A stretch of 64,000 nucleotides of DNA from Streptomyces qinglanensis (GTDB lineage: Bacteria > Actinomycetota > Actinomycetes > Streptomycetales > Streptomycetaceae): positions 188,496 through 252,495 of the forward strand of contig NZ_FOGO01000004.1 in assembly GCF_900111245.1 (NCBI RefSeq). The letters run 5' to 3'. Below are positions 17,494 to 24,461 of the stretch, piece by piece. The notes under the pieces are model-generated. The model ran no database searches. It had not been told where the DNA came from and saw nothing but the letters and a program-made list of their open reading frames with translations. Within the stretch, counting starts at the first letter, position 1; the number at the start of each line of letters is the position of its first letter. Both the position numbers and the translations under genes were made by a program.

Positions 17494-18489
17494 TCACGGG
17501 CAGCGCACCACCTGGCCCGCCCAGGACAGCCCGCCGCCGAAGCCGAGCAGCAGCACGGGCGCGCCCGGCGCGATCTCCCGCCGCTCCACCAGTTTGGCCA
17601 GCGCCATCGGTACGGAGGCGGCGGAGGTGTTGCCGGACTCGACCACGTCCTGGGCGACCACCGTGTCCTCGGGCAGGCCGAGCCGGTCCAGCAGGGCCTC
17701 GATCAGCCGCAGGTTGGCCTGGTGGGTGACCACCCCCGCCAGGTCGCCGGGCGTCAGCCCGGCCCGTTCGCAGGCGCGGCGGGCCACGGCGGGGAGTTCG
17801 GTGGTCACCCAGCGGAAGACCGCCTGCCCCTCCTGGGCGAAGTGCGGCTGCCAGTCGTCCAGCAGCCGCACCATCTCGCCCCGCGTCGGGTCCGAGCCCC
17901 ATTCGACGGGCCCGATGCCCTCCAGGCCGGCCTCCGCTGCCGCGTCGGCGTCCGTGTGGTCGTCCGTGTGGTCGTCCGGGACGGCGCTGACGACCGCCGC
18001 GCCCGCGCCGTCCCCCAGCAGTACGCAGGTGCTGCGGTCCGTCCAGTCGGTGACGTCGGACATCTTCTCCGCACCGATCACCAGCGCGTGCCGGGCGGCG
18101 CCCGCGCGCACCGAGTGGCTCGCGGAGGCGAGCGCGGTGCAGAAGCCCGCGCAGCCGTTGTTGAGGTCGTAGGCGACCGCGGAGGGGATCCCCAGGGCGC
18201 GGGCGACCTGGGCCGCGTTGCTGGGGCAGCGGTCCCGCGCCGAGCAGGTGGCCAGGACCACCAGGCCGATGTCCTCGGGGGCGAGTCCGGCGGCGGCCAG
18301 CGCCTTGCCCGCGGCCGGGGCGGCCAGGTCGGCGACCGTCTCGTCCTCGGCCGCGATGCGCCGGGTGGCGATCCCGGTGCGCCGCCGGATCCAGGCGTCG
18401 CTGGTGTCGACCAGGTCCGCCAGGTCGTCGTTGGTCAGGACGCGGTCGGGCTGGTGGTGGCCCATCGCGGCGATGCGGGTTCCCGGCAC
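17494..18489 (-). CDS. 3-oxoacyl-ACP synthase III (KAS III)-like protein
   Basis: A 331-residue thiolase-fold condensing enzyme of the FabH type. The catalytic triad is complete: C113 in DLNNGCAGF, H256 in VTHQANLRL, and N287 in VESGNTSAASVP. It should condense an acyl-CoA with a malonyl-ACP or transfer an acyl group; it is not beside other fab genes, so a secondary-metabolite or specialised role is likely. The GTG at 18489 has GAGGAG nine bases upstream. An odd Asp/His-rich insert (DDHTDDHTD, residues about 172-180) is encoded by a short direct repeat. A divergent TetR gene lies 162 bases away. Confidence 0.88.
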   Translation of the reverse strand: MPGTRIAAMGHHQPDRVLTNDDLADLVDTSDAWIRRRTGIATRRIAAEDETVADLAAPAAGKALAAAGLAPEDIGLVVLATCSARDRCPSNAAQVARALGIPSAVAYDLNNGCAGFCTALASASHSVRAGAARHALVIGAEKMSDVTDWTDRSTCVLLGDGAGAAVVSAVPDDHTDDHTDADAAAEAGLEGIGPVEWGSDPTRGEMVRLLDDWQPHFAQEGQAVFRWVTTELPAVARRACERAGLTPGDLAGVVTHQANLRLIEALLDRLGLPEDTVVAQDVVESGNTSAASVPMALAKLVERREIAPGAPVLLLGFGGGLSWAGQVVRCP

Positions 18490-18553
18490 GGTGCTGTTCT
18501 CCTCGTTGCGGCGGAGGGGAGCCGGAGCGCACCTCGGCGGCTGCGCGCGGAGG

Positions 18554-18617
18554 GCGTCCGGCGCCGGACATCCTCGATGTGCGTCCGGCGCCGGAAATAT
18601 AGCAACCGATCGATCGG
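18554..18617. promoter_or_regulatory. Divergent promoter region with repeat and TetR-like operator
   Basis: A 15-base direct repeat, GCGTCCGGCGCCGGA, occurs at 18554-18568 and 18581-18595. TATAGC at 18598-18603 is a plausible -10 for the rightward gene. CCGATCGATCGG (18606-18617) is a perfect 12-base palindrome of TetR-operator form, placed at or just after the transcription start. It lies between the KAS III-like and TetR genes. Confidence 0.55.
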
Positions 18618-18651
18618 AAGTTAAATGGGGGAGGCCGGATACGATGGAGGC

Positions 18652-19287
18652 ATGAGCCCACGCAAGTCCGCCGCCGAGGCCCGCCGCACGCGGGAGCGGA
18701 TCATCGAGCGCAGCGTCGCCATCGGCTCCGTCGAGGGGCTGGAGGGGCTGACGATCGGACGGCTCGCCACCGACCTCGGCATGAGCAAGGCGGGCGTACT
18801 CGGCCATTTCGGCACCAAGCAGGCGCTGCAACTCGCCGCACTGCACGGTGCCTCCGGGCTCTTCACCCGGCTGGTCTGGGAACCCGTCGCCGACCTGCAG
18901 CCCGGCCTGGTCCGGTTGCGCGCCTTCTGCGAGGCGTGGATCCGCTACCTGGAACAGGAACGCACGGCCTTCCCCGGCGGCTGCCTGTTCACCGCCGCCT
19001 CCGTCGAGTTCGACACCCGCGGCGGCCCCGTCCACGACACCGTGGCCCGGTTCATGCTGCGCGGGCGGCGGCTCCTCGTGAACGACCTGCGGATCGCCGT
19101 CGAGGTGGGAGAACTCGGCCGCGGCGAGGATCCCGAGCAGCTCGCCTTCGAACTGCACGGGCTCTACATGGGACTCAACCAGGAACTCCAGCTCTTCGCC
19201 GACGCCACCGCGCCGGCCCGCACCCGCCGGGCCCTGGACCGGATGCTGGGTGCGGCACCCCCGGCGGGCACCGCACCCCGGAACTGA
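18652..19287 (+). CDS. TetR-family transcriptional regulator
   Basis: A 211-residue TetR regulator. The helix-turn-helix reads LTIGRLATDLGMSKAGVLGH then FGTKQALQLA at about residues 35-65, with a TetR_C_6-like ligand-binding domain behind it (ERTAFPGGCLFTAASVEFDT). ATG 18652 follows GGAGG very closely; an in-frame ATG at 18625 is the alternative. It is divergent from the KAS III-like gene, with a palindromic operator between them, so it probably represses that gene and itself. Confidence 0.88.
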   Translation: MSPRKSAAEARRTRERIIERSVAIGSVEGLEGLTIGRLATDLGMSKAGVLGHFGTKQALQLAALHGASGLFTRLVWEPVADLQPGLVRLRAFCEAWIRYLEQERTAFPGGCLFTAASVEFDTRGGPVHDTVARFMLRGRRLLVNDLRIAVEVGELGRGEDPEQLAFELHGLYMGLNQELQLFADATAPARTRRALDRMLGAAPPAGTAPRN

Positions 19288-19291
19288 GCGG

Positions 19292-20965
19292 CTACCCCTC
19301 CGGCAGCGCCCGCTCCACCAGCGCCGCCAGATCGGCACCCGAGGGCAGCGTGCCGAAGGCAGCGCCCCAGTCGCCGCCCAGCCGCGAAGCGCAGAACGCG
19401 TCCGAGACCGCCGTCGGCGCGAACCGCACCAGCAGCGAGCCCTGCAGCACCAGCGCCATCCGCTCCACCAGCCGCCGGGCCCGGGCCTCGATCCCCTCCA
19501 GGTCCGCCAACTGCGCGAACACGTCCTTGACGGCGGCGTCCAGCCGGTGGTCCGCGCCGTGCGCCCGCCCGATCTCGGTCAGGAACGCATCCAGCGACTG
19601 CGGCGAGCGCTGCAGCGCGCGCAGCACGTCCAGCGCCTGCACGTTCCCCGAGCCCTCCCAGAGCGAGTTGAGCGGTGCCTCGCGCAGCAGCCGCGGCATC
19701 GGCGACTCCTCCACATAGCCGTTCCCGCCCAGGCACTCCAGCGCCTCGCCCGTCAGCGGCACGCACCGCTTGGTCACCCAGTACTTCGCCGTCGGCAGCG
19801 CGAGCCGCAGAAACGCGCGGTCGGCCTCCGCCTGCGGGCCCTCGCCCGCCGCGCTGTCGTAGGCCGCGGCCAGCCGCAGCGCCAGCGTGGTGGCCGCCTC
19901 CGACTCCAGCGCCATGTCCGCCAGCACATTGCGCATCAGCGGCTGCTCGACCAGCGGCCTGCCGAACGCCGAACGGTGCGCGGTGTGGTGCGTGGCCTGC
20001 GCCACCGCCTGCCGCATCAGCGCGGCCGAGCCCGTCACGCAGTCCAGCCGGGTCGCGGCCACCATCTCGATGATGGTGGCCACCCCGCGGCCCTCCTCGC
20101 CCACCCGGCGCGCCCAGGTCGTGCCGTCGAACTCGATCTCACCGGAGGCGTTGGAGCGGTTGCCCAGCTTGTCCTTCAGCCGCTGGATGCGCAACGCGTT
20201 GCGGGTGCCGTCCGGCAGCACCCGCGGCACCAGGAAGCACGTCAGACCGCCGTCCCCGGCCGCCGGGGCCGTCCGCGCCAGCACCAGGAAGACGTCCGAC
20301 ATCGGCGCCGAGCAGAACCACTTGTGCCCCAGCAGCGTGTACTCGCCCTCACCGGCGAGCGGCACGGCCTCGGTGGTGTTGGCCCGGACGTCGCTGCCGC
20401 CCTGCTTCTCGGTCATGCCCATCCCGGCGATCGCCCCGAGCTTGGCGCTCGCCGGCCGGTCCAGGCCGTAGTCGTAGCGGTGCGCGCTCAGCCGCGGCTC
20501 CCACTCGGCGGCCAGCTCCGGCTCCTTGCGCAGCGCGGGCACCGCGGCGTGCGTCATCGAGACGGGGCAGCTGTGCCCGGCCTCCACCTGCGACCACACG
20601 TAGAAACCCGCCGTGCGGCGGAGCTGCCCGTCGGGCCGCGACCAGGCGTCCGTCAACCCGGCGTCCACCGCCTGCTCCATCAGGTGGTGCCACGCCGGGT
20701 GGAACTCCACCTCGTCGATCCGGTGCCCGAACCGGTCGTGGGTGCGCAGCACCGGCGGGTTCTCGTTCGCCTGCCTGCCCCACTCCTGCGCCTGCGCGGA
20801 GCCCGCCGCACGGCCCAGTCCGGCCAGCTCGGACCGGGCCTCCTCGGCCTGCTCGGGGGCGATGTGCCGGGCGACGCCCTCGGCCAGCGCGGCGTCGGTC
20901 GAGAAGACGTCGTAGTCGGTCAGCGGCGGGGCCTGATTGGTCACGGTGTGTGTCGAGGGTGGCAT
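19292..20965 (-). CDS. aidB: AidB-like acyl-CoA dehydrogenase, alkylation response
   Basis: A 557-residue flavoprotein of the acyl-CoA dehydrogenase superfamily, closest to AidB: larger than normal dehydrogenases, with the AidB-type start (NQAPPLTDYDVFSTD), GMGMTEKQGGSDVRANTTEA in the FAD/substrate region, LGHKWFCSAPMSDVFLVLA, and the C-terminal ECLGGNGYVEESPMPRLLRE and LWEGSGNVQALDVLRALQR. AidB binds DNA and protects it from alkylation. The ATG has no ribosome binding site and lies six bases after a TAACGT -10, so it is probably leaderless. Its promoter overlaps that of the divergent YihY gene. An Ada-AlkA gene lies 3.5 kb away. Confidence 0.88.
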   Translation of the reverse strand: MPPSTHTVTNQAPPLTDYDVFSTDAALAEGVARHIAPEQAEEARSELAGLGRAAGSAQAQEWGRQANENPPVLRTHDRFGHRIDEVEFHPAWHHLMEQAVDAGLTDAWSRPDGQLRRTAGFYVWSQVEAGHSCPVSMTHAAVPALRKEPELAAEWEPRLSAHRYDYGLDRPASAKLGAIAGMGMTEKQGGSDVRANTTEAVPLAGEGEYTLLGHKWFCSAPMSDVFLVLARTAPAAGDGGLTCFLVPRVLPDGTRNALRIQRLKDKLGNRSNASGEIEFDGTTWARRVGEEGRGVATIIEMVAATRLDCVTGSAALMRQAVAQATHHTAHRSAFGRPLVEQPLMRNVLADMALESEAATTLALRLAAAYDSAAGEGPQAEADRAFLRLALPTAKYWVTKRCVPLTGEALECLGGNGYVEESPMPRLLREAPLNSLWEGSGNVQALDVLRALQRSPQSLDAFLTEIGRAHGADHRLDAAVKDVFAQLADLEGIEARARRLVERMALVLQGSLLVRFAPTAVSDAFCASRLGGDWGAAFGTLPSGADLAALVERALPEG

Positions 20966-20970
20966 ACAGA

Positions 20971-20977
20971 TACGTTA
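20971..20977. promoter_or_regulatory. Overlapping divergent -10 elements
   Basis: The 7-base string TACGTTA contains TACGTT, a -10 for the rightward YihY gene (GTG at 20983), and on the other strand TAACGT, a -10 for aidB (ATG at 20965). Each is exactly six bases from its start codon, the spacing of leaderless transcripts. The two promoters cannot be occupied at the same time. Confidence 0.6.
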
Positions 20978-20982
20978 AAGAG

Positions 20983-22227
20983 GTGCGTGCAGTCGAGGAA
21001 ACCCCTGAGCAGACCGCCGGACGGGCCCTGAAGTGGGCTCCCCGCCGGTCCCGCAACCAGTTCCGCAGGGCGCGGGTGAAGTACCGGGACGTCCCCAAGC
21101 GGAGGATGGCCTGGCTGCTGCTCAAGGACACCGTCAACTCCTGCATGGAGTACCGCGTCCTGGGGCTGGCCGCCGAGGCGGCGTTCTTCACCCTGATCTC
21201 GATCCCCCCGCTGCTGCTCGGCCTGATCGGCTCGCTCGGCTATCTCGACTGGGTGGGCGCCGACACGATCGAGACCATCCGGCAGAACTTCCTGGACGCC
21301 TCCGCCACCGTGCTCTCCGACCGGGGCGTCGACCAGCTCGCACGCCCCCTGATCGACGACGTCATCCGGGGCGGCGGACCCGACGTGATCTCCCTCGGCT
21401 TCGCCCTGGCCCTGTGGTCCGGCTCCCGCGCGGTGAACGTCTTCATCGACACCATCACCGTGATGTACGGGCTCGACGGACGGCGCGGCATCGTCAAGAC
21501 CCGGCTGCTGGCCTTCGTGCTGTACCTCGTCGCGCTGGTGATCGGCGCGGTGGCGCTGCCGCTCATGGTGGCCGGGCCGGACGCGGTGCTGCGCCTGGTG
21601 CCGCAGGCCCAGTGGCTGGTCAGCGCCTTCTACTGGCCGGTCGTCCTGCTGCTGTCCATCGTCTTCCTCACCACGCTGTACCACGTCTCCGTGCCCGTGC
21701 GCTCGCCCTGGCGCGAAGACATCCCCGGCGCTTCGGTGGCGCTCGTGATGTGGGTGCTCGGCAGCTTCCTGCTGCGGCTGTACCTGACCAACACCGTCGA
21801 GGGCCCCACGATCTACGGCTCCCTGGCCGCACCCGTCGCGGTGCTGCTGTGGATCGGCGTCTCGGCGTTCGCGGTGCTGGTGGGGGCCGCGGTCAACGCG
21901 GCCATCGACCATGTGTGGCCCTCGGTCGCCACCGCGGCGGCACGGCGCGCCAACGAACGCCGCCGCGAGGAGGCCGCGGCCGAGGTCGTCGCCGCCGTCC
22001 AGGCCCGGCGCCGCCGCCGCACCGGGGACGAGAGCGACGAGACCGAGGACGACGACCCCTTCGACCTGGACGCACCCGCCGAGTTCCCGGAGCGCTGGAC
22101 CAAGTTCCTGCCCCCGTCCGACGTCCGCGGCCGGCTGCTGCGCCCCCGCGGGCACGACCGCGAGGACCTCAAGGAACCCGCGGAGTCCGCCCGGCGCGAC
22201 CCCGGGAGCGGCGGCACCGGCACCTGA
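20983..22227 (+). CDS. YihY/BrkB-family membrane protein
   Basis: A 414-residue integral membrane protein of the YihY (UPF0761/BrkB) family. The family start is EYRVLGLAAEAAFFTLISIP, followed by about six membrane helices and the ALWSGSRAVNVFIDTITVMY and GLDGRRGIVKTRL segments. The C-terminus from about residue 310 is a charged cytoplasmic tail rich in Arg, Glu and Asp. The molecular function is unsettled. GTG 20983 is preferred as a leaderless start six bases after TACGTT; an upstream GTG at 20950 is in frame. Confidence 0.82.
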   Translation: MRAVEETPEQTAGRALKWAPRRSRNQFRRARVKYRDVPKRRMAWLLLKDTVNSCMEYRVLGLAAEAAFFTLISIPPLLLGLIGSLGYLDWVGADTIETIRQNFLDASATVLSDRGVDQLARPLIDDVIRGGGPDVISLGFALALWSGSRAVNVFIDTITVMYGLDGRRGIVKTRLLAFVLYLVALVIGAVALPLMVAGPDAVLRLVPQAQWLVSAFYWPVVLLLSIVFLTTLYHVSVPVRSPWREDIPGASVALVMWVLGSFLLRLYLTNTVEGPTIYGSLAAPVAVLLWIGVSAFAVLVGAAVNAAIDHVWPSVATAAARRANERRREEAAAEVVAAVQARRRRRTGDESDETEDDDPFDLDAPAEFPERWTKFLPPSDVRGRLLRPRGHDREDLKEPAESARRDPGSGGTGT

Positions 22228-22415
22228 CCGCCGGGCCGGCCGGGTACCGCCGCGGAGGGCGCGGGCGGCCGCGCGAGCAGCGGCACGCGGGAGGGACGCC
22301 GGAGGGAAGCCGGAAAAACAGTGGCGGCCGGATGTCGGAGCCCGCTACTGTCCTCGCATTCCGCACGGCGGCACCACGACCGCCGTGCCCTGCGACGTGA
22401 ACGGAGGTGCGACCG

Positions 22416-22484
22416 ATGGCTGTCACCGCGCCGGGCGCTGCCCGCATCCAGTCCGTCACACCCACCTCCGTGGCCACCGGCTGA
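22416..22484 (+). CDS. Possible 22-codon leader ORF
   Basis: A short frame with a strong ribosome binding site (GGAGG eight bases before ATG) and a stop 54 bases before the rsgA start. The peptide begins MAVTAPGAARIQ. It may be a leader peptide or chance. The rest of the 296-base interval 22228-22523 holds a possible -10 (TACTGT near 22350) and nothing else clear. Confidence 0.3.
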   Translation: MAVTAPGAARIQSVTPTSVATG

Positions 22485-22538
22485 ACCGGCCGACCCTTCC
22501 TGCGCCGGGCCGGGGCCACCCATGTGAAGGGCCCTCCC

Positions 22539-23717
22539 TTGTCACAGAGCACGTCACAGAGCACGTCGCAGAGCACGTCACGCACGATCAACACCTCCGC
22601 ACAGCCTGAGCACCCGGCGCTGGCCGGCTACGGCTGGGATGCCGGATGGCAGGCCGAGTTCCTGCGGGCGACCGCGGATCCGGCCGCCGCCGGGCCCGAC
22701 CCGCTGCCGGGCCGGGTGGTGCGGGTCGACCGCGGCCAGTGCGATCTGGTCACCCCGGCGGGCACCCTGCGCGCCGACACCGAGTACGTCGTCCCGCGCG
22801 ACCCGATGCGGGTCGTGTGCACCGGCGACTGGGCGGTCGTCGACGCCACCGGTACCCCGCCGTACGTCCGCACCCTGCTGCCCCGGCGTACCGCCTTCGT
22901 CCGCTCCACCTCCTCCAAACGTTCCGAGGGGCAGGTCCTGGCCGCCAACGTGGACCACGCGCTGATCGCCGTGTCCCTCGACACGGAACTGGACCTGGGC
23001 CGGATCGAGCGGTTCGTCTCGCTGGCCTGGAGCAGCGGCGCGCAGCCGCTGCTCGCCCTCACCAAGGCGGACCTCGTACCCGACGAGGCCACCGTCGCGC
23101 ACCTGGTCGCCGACGCGGAGAGCTCCGCCCCCGGCGTCCGGGTACTGCCCGTCAGCGCGCGGACCGGCGCGGGGCTCGACCCCCTCGCGACCGTCCTCGC
23201 GGGCGGCACCACAGCGCTGCTCGGCCAGTCGGGAGCGGGAAAGTCCTCGCTGGCCAACGCACTGCTGGGGTATCGGACGCAGCGCGTGCAGGCCATCCGG
23301 GACCAGGACGGCAAGGGCCGGCACACCACCACCACCCGCAACCTGCTGCCGCTGGCCGTGGAGCGCGGCGGGGGCGTCCTCATCGACACCCCCGGCCTGC
23401 GGGGCGTCGGCCTGTGGGACGCCGAGGAGGGGCTCGGCCAGGCGTTCTCCGAGATCGAGGAGCTCGCCGCCGACTGCCGCTTCCAGGACTGCGCCCACGA
23501 GGCGGAGCCCGGGTGCGCGGTGCTCGCCGCGGTGGAGAGCGGCGCGCTGCCCGAACGGCGCCTGCACAGCTACCGCAAGCTGCTGCGGGAGAACACCCGG
23601 CTGGCCGCCCGCACGGACGCGCGGCTGCGCGCCCAGCAGCGCAAGCTGTTCAAACAGCGCCAGGAGCTCGGCCGCCACCTGGGCGAGCGCAAGCGCGGCC
23701 CGCGCCGCAAGGCGTAG
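22539..23717 (+). CDS. rsgA: Ribosome small subunit-dependent GTPase A (RsgA/YjeQ)
   Basis: A 392-residue circularly permuted GTPase that helps mature the 30S ribosomal subunit. The G motifs occur in permuted order: G4 as LTKADL, then G1 as GQSGAGKSSL, then G3 as DTPGLRG. An OB-fold domain precedes them, and a zinc finger (CRFQDCAHEAEPGC) follows. Start choice is uncertain: TTG 22539 has GAAGGG seven bases upstream, whereas GTG 22524 has no site. The first codons are three near-perfect 12-base repeats coding QSTS units, an unusual N-terminal extension. Confidence 0.88.
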   Translation: MSQSTSQSTSQSTSRTINTSAQPEHPALAGYGWDAGWQAEFLRATADPAAAGPDPLPGRVVRVDRGQCDLVTPAGTLRADTEYVVPRDPMRVVCTGDWAVVDATGTPPYVRTLLPRRTAFVRSTSSKRSEGQVLAANVDHALIAVSLDTELDLGRIERFVSLAWSSGAQPLLALTKADLVPDEATVAHLVADAESSAPGVRVLPVSARTGAGLDPLATVLAGGTTALLGQSGAGKSSLANALLGYRTQRVQAIRDQDGKGRHTTTTRNLLPLAVERGGGVLIDTPGLRGVGLWDAEEGLGQAFSEIEELAADCRFQDCAHEAEPGCAVLAAVESGALPERRLHSYRKLLRENTRLAARTDARLRAQQRKLFKQRQELGRHLGERKRGPRRKA

Positions 23718-23729
23718 CGCACCGGGGGC

Positions 23730-23763
23730 CATGGTGGGGACGGTTGGTACCGTCCCCACCATG
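23730..23763. terminator. Perfect 15-base-pair hairpin after rsgA
   Basis: Arms CATGGTGGGGACGGT and ACCGTCCCCACCATG are exactly complementary around a TGGT loop, starting 13 bases after the rsgA stop. It is the likely rsgA terminator. The last three bases of the right arm are an ATG that begins an 11-codon frame leading into the next gene, so an attenuator role is also possible. Confidence 0.65.
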
Positions 23764-23796
23764 CTGCTGCACCTGCCGCCCCGGCCACCCGGCTGA
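23761..23796 (+). CDS. Possible 11-codon leader peptide
   Basis: MLLHLPPRPPG, rich in Leu and Pro, is encoded from an ATG at the foot of the hairpin. Its TGA overlaps the ATG of the next gene (TGATG). This arrangement could couple or limit translation of that gene. It lacks a ribosome binding site and could be chance. Confidence 0.3.
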   Translation: MLLHLPPRPPG

Positions 23797-24428
23797 TGGG
23801 CCGCCCCTCGACCGGCTCCCCGGCGCCGTTCGGCGCGCTGGAGTTCCAGCTCGTGCTGCTGCGCAGGATGGCGGACTTCCAGCCCGGCAGGGTGGCCGCG
23901 GCACTGCGGGAACTCGGCGTCGACCGGGCGGCCATGCGCGAGGCCAACAAGCGCTGGCAGGCGATGCTCCACGCACCCCGCGGCCCGTCCGCGCCCTACC
24001 GCGCGGTCCTCGGCCCGCCCGAGCGCACCGAGCAGCGGCGGCTCGGGGATCTGCTGTGCCAGGCGCGCTCCTGGGCCCTGCCGCTCTGGACCGACCTGCG
24101 CTTCGAGGTGCTGAGCGCGCCCGGCGGCGGGCCCGCCTGGAATGCGTGGCTGGTGCGCGCCCCCGGCGCCCCCGGGCCCCGGCTGCGCACCGTCGAGGAC
24201 CTGGTCCCCTGGTCCTGCACCGTCGACGAGGCCGCCCGCGCCTTCCACCCCGCGCAGCCGCGCGAGGGCTCGGCCCCCCACCGCCAGCGGCTCGCCTGCA
24301 CGGCGCCGGACCGCGCCGGCACCCCGCACGCGGTCGTCGCGGAGTTCACCTGGGGACTGCTGCAGCGCCTCCCGGTCGGTCCGCAGCCGCCCGGGGATGC
24401 CCCGACGGCCCCGTCCGATTTCCGCTAG
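23796..24428 (+). CDS. Uncharacterised 210-residue protein
   Basis: A soluble protein with no family I recognise. Its first 60 residues look helical (FGALEFQLVLLRRMADFQPG, then RVAAALRELGVDRAAMREAN), followed by a mixed region with many tryptophans (WALPLWTDL, PAWNAWLVRA, LVPWSC, EFTWGLL) and a Pro-rich tail. The codon pattern and steady third-position G/C support it as coding. It lies between rsgA and ada-alkA on the same strand, 33 bases before the latter, so it may be cotranscribed with it. Its start overlaps the leader frame stop. Confidence 0.6.
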   Translation: MGRPSTGSPAPFGALEFQLVLLRRMADFQPGRVAAALRELGVDRAAMREANKRWQAMLHAPRGPSAPYRAVLGPPERTEQRRLGDLLCQARSWALPLWTDLRFEVLSAPGGGPAWNAWLVRAPGAPGPRLRTVEDLVPWSCTVDEAARAFHPAQPREGSAPHRQRLACTAPDRAGTPHAVVAEFTWGLLQRLPVGPQPPGDAPTAPSDFR

Positions 24429-24461
24429 CCCCCGGCCCGGAGCTCTTCCACACTGGAGCAC

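Noticed and set aside
22332..22400. A 22-codon frame before rsgA beginning MSEPATVLAF
   Set aside because: A likely -10 (TACTGT) lies inside it and it has no ribosome binding site.
22551..22586. A CRISPR-like array at the 12-base repeats
   Set aside because: The units are contiguous, too short, without spacers, and lie in a coding frame.
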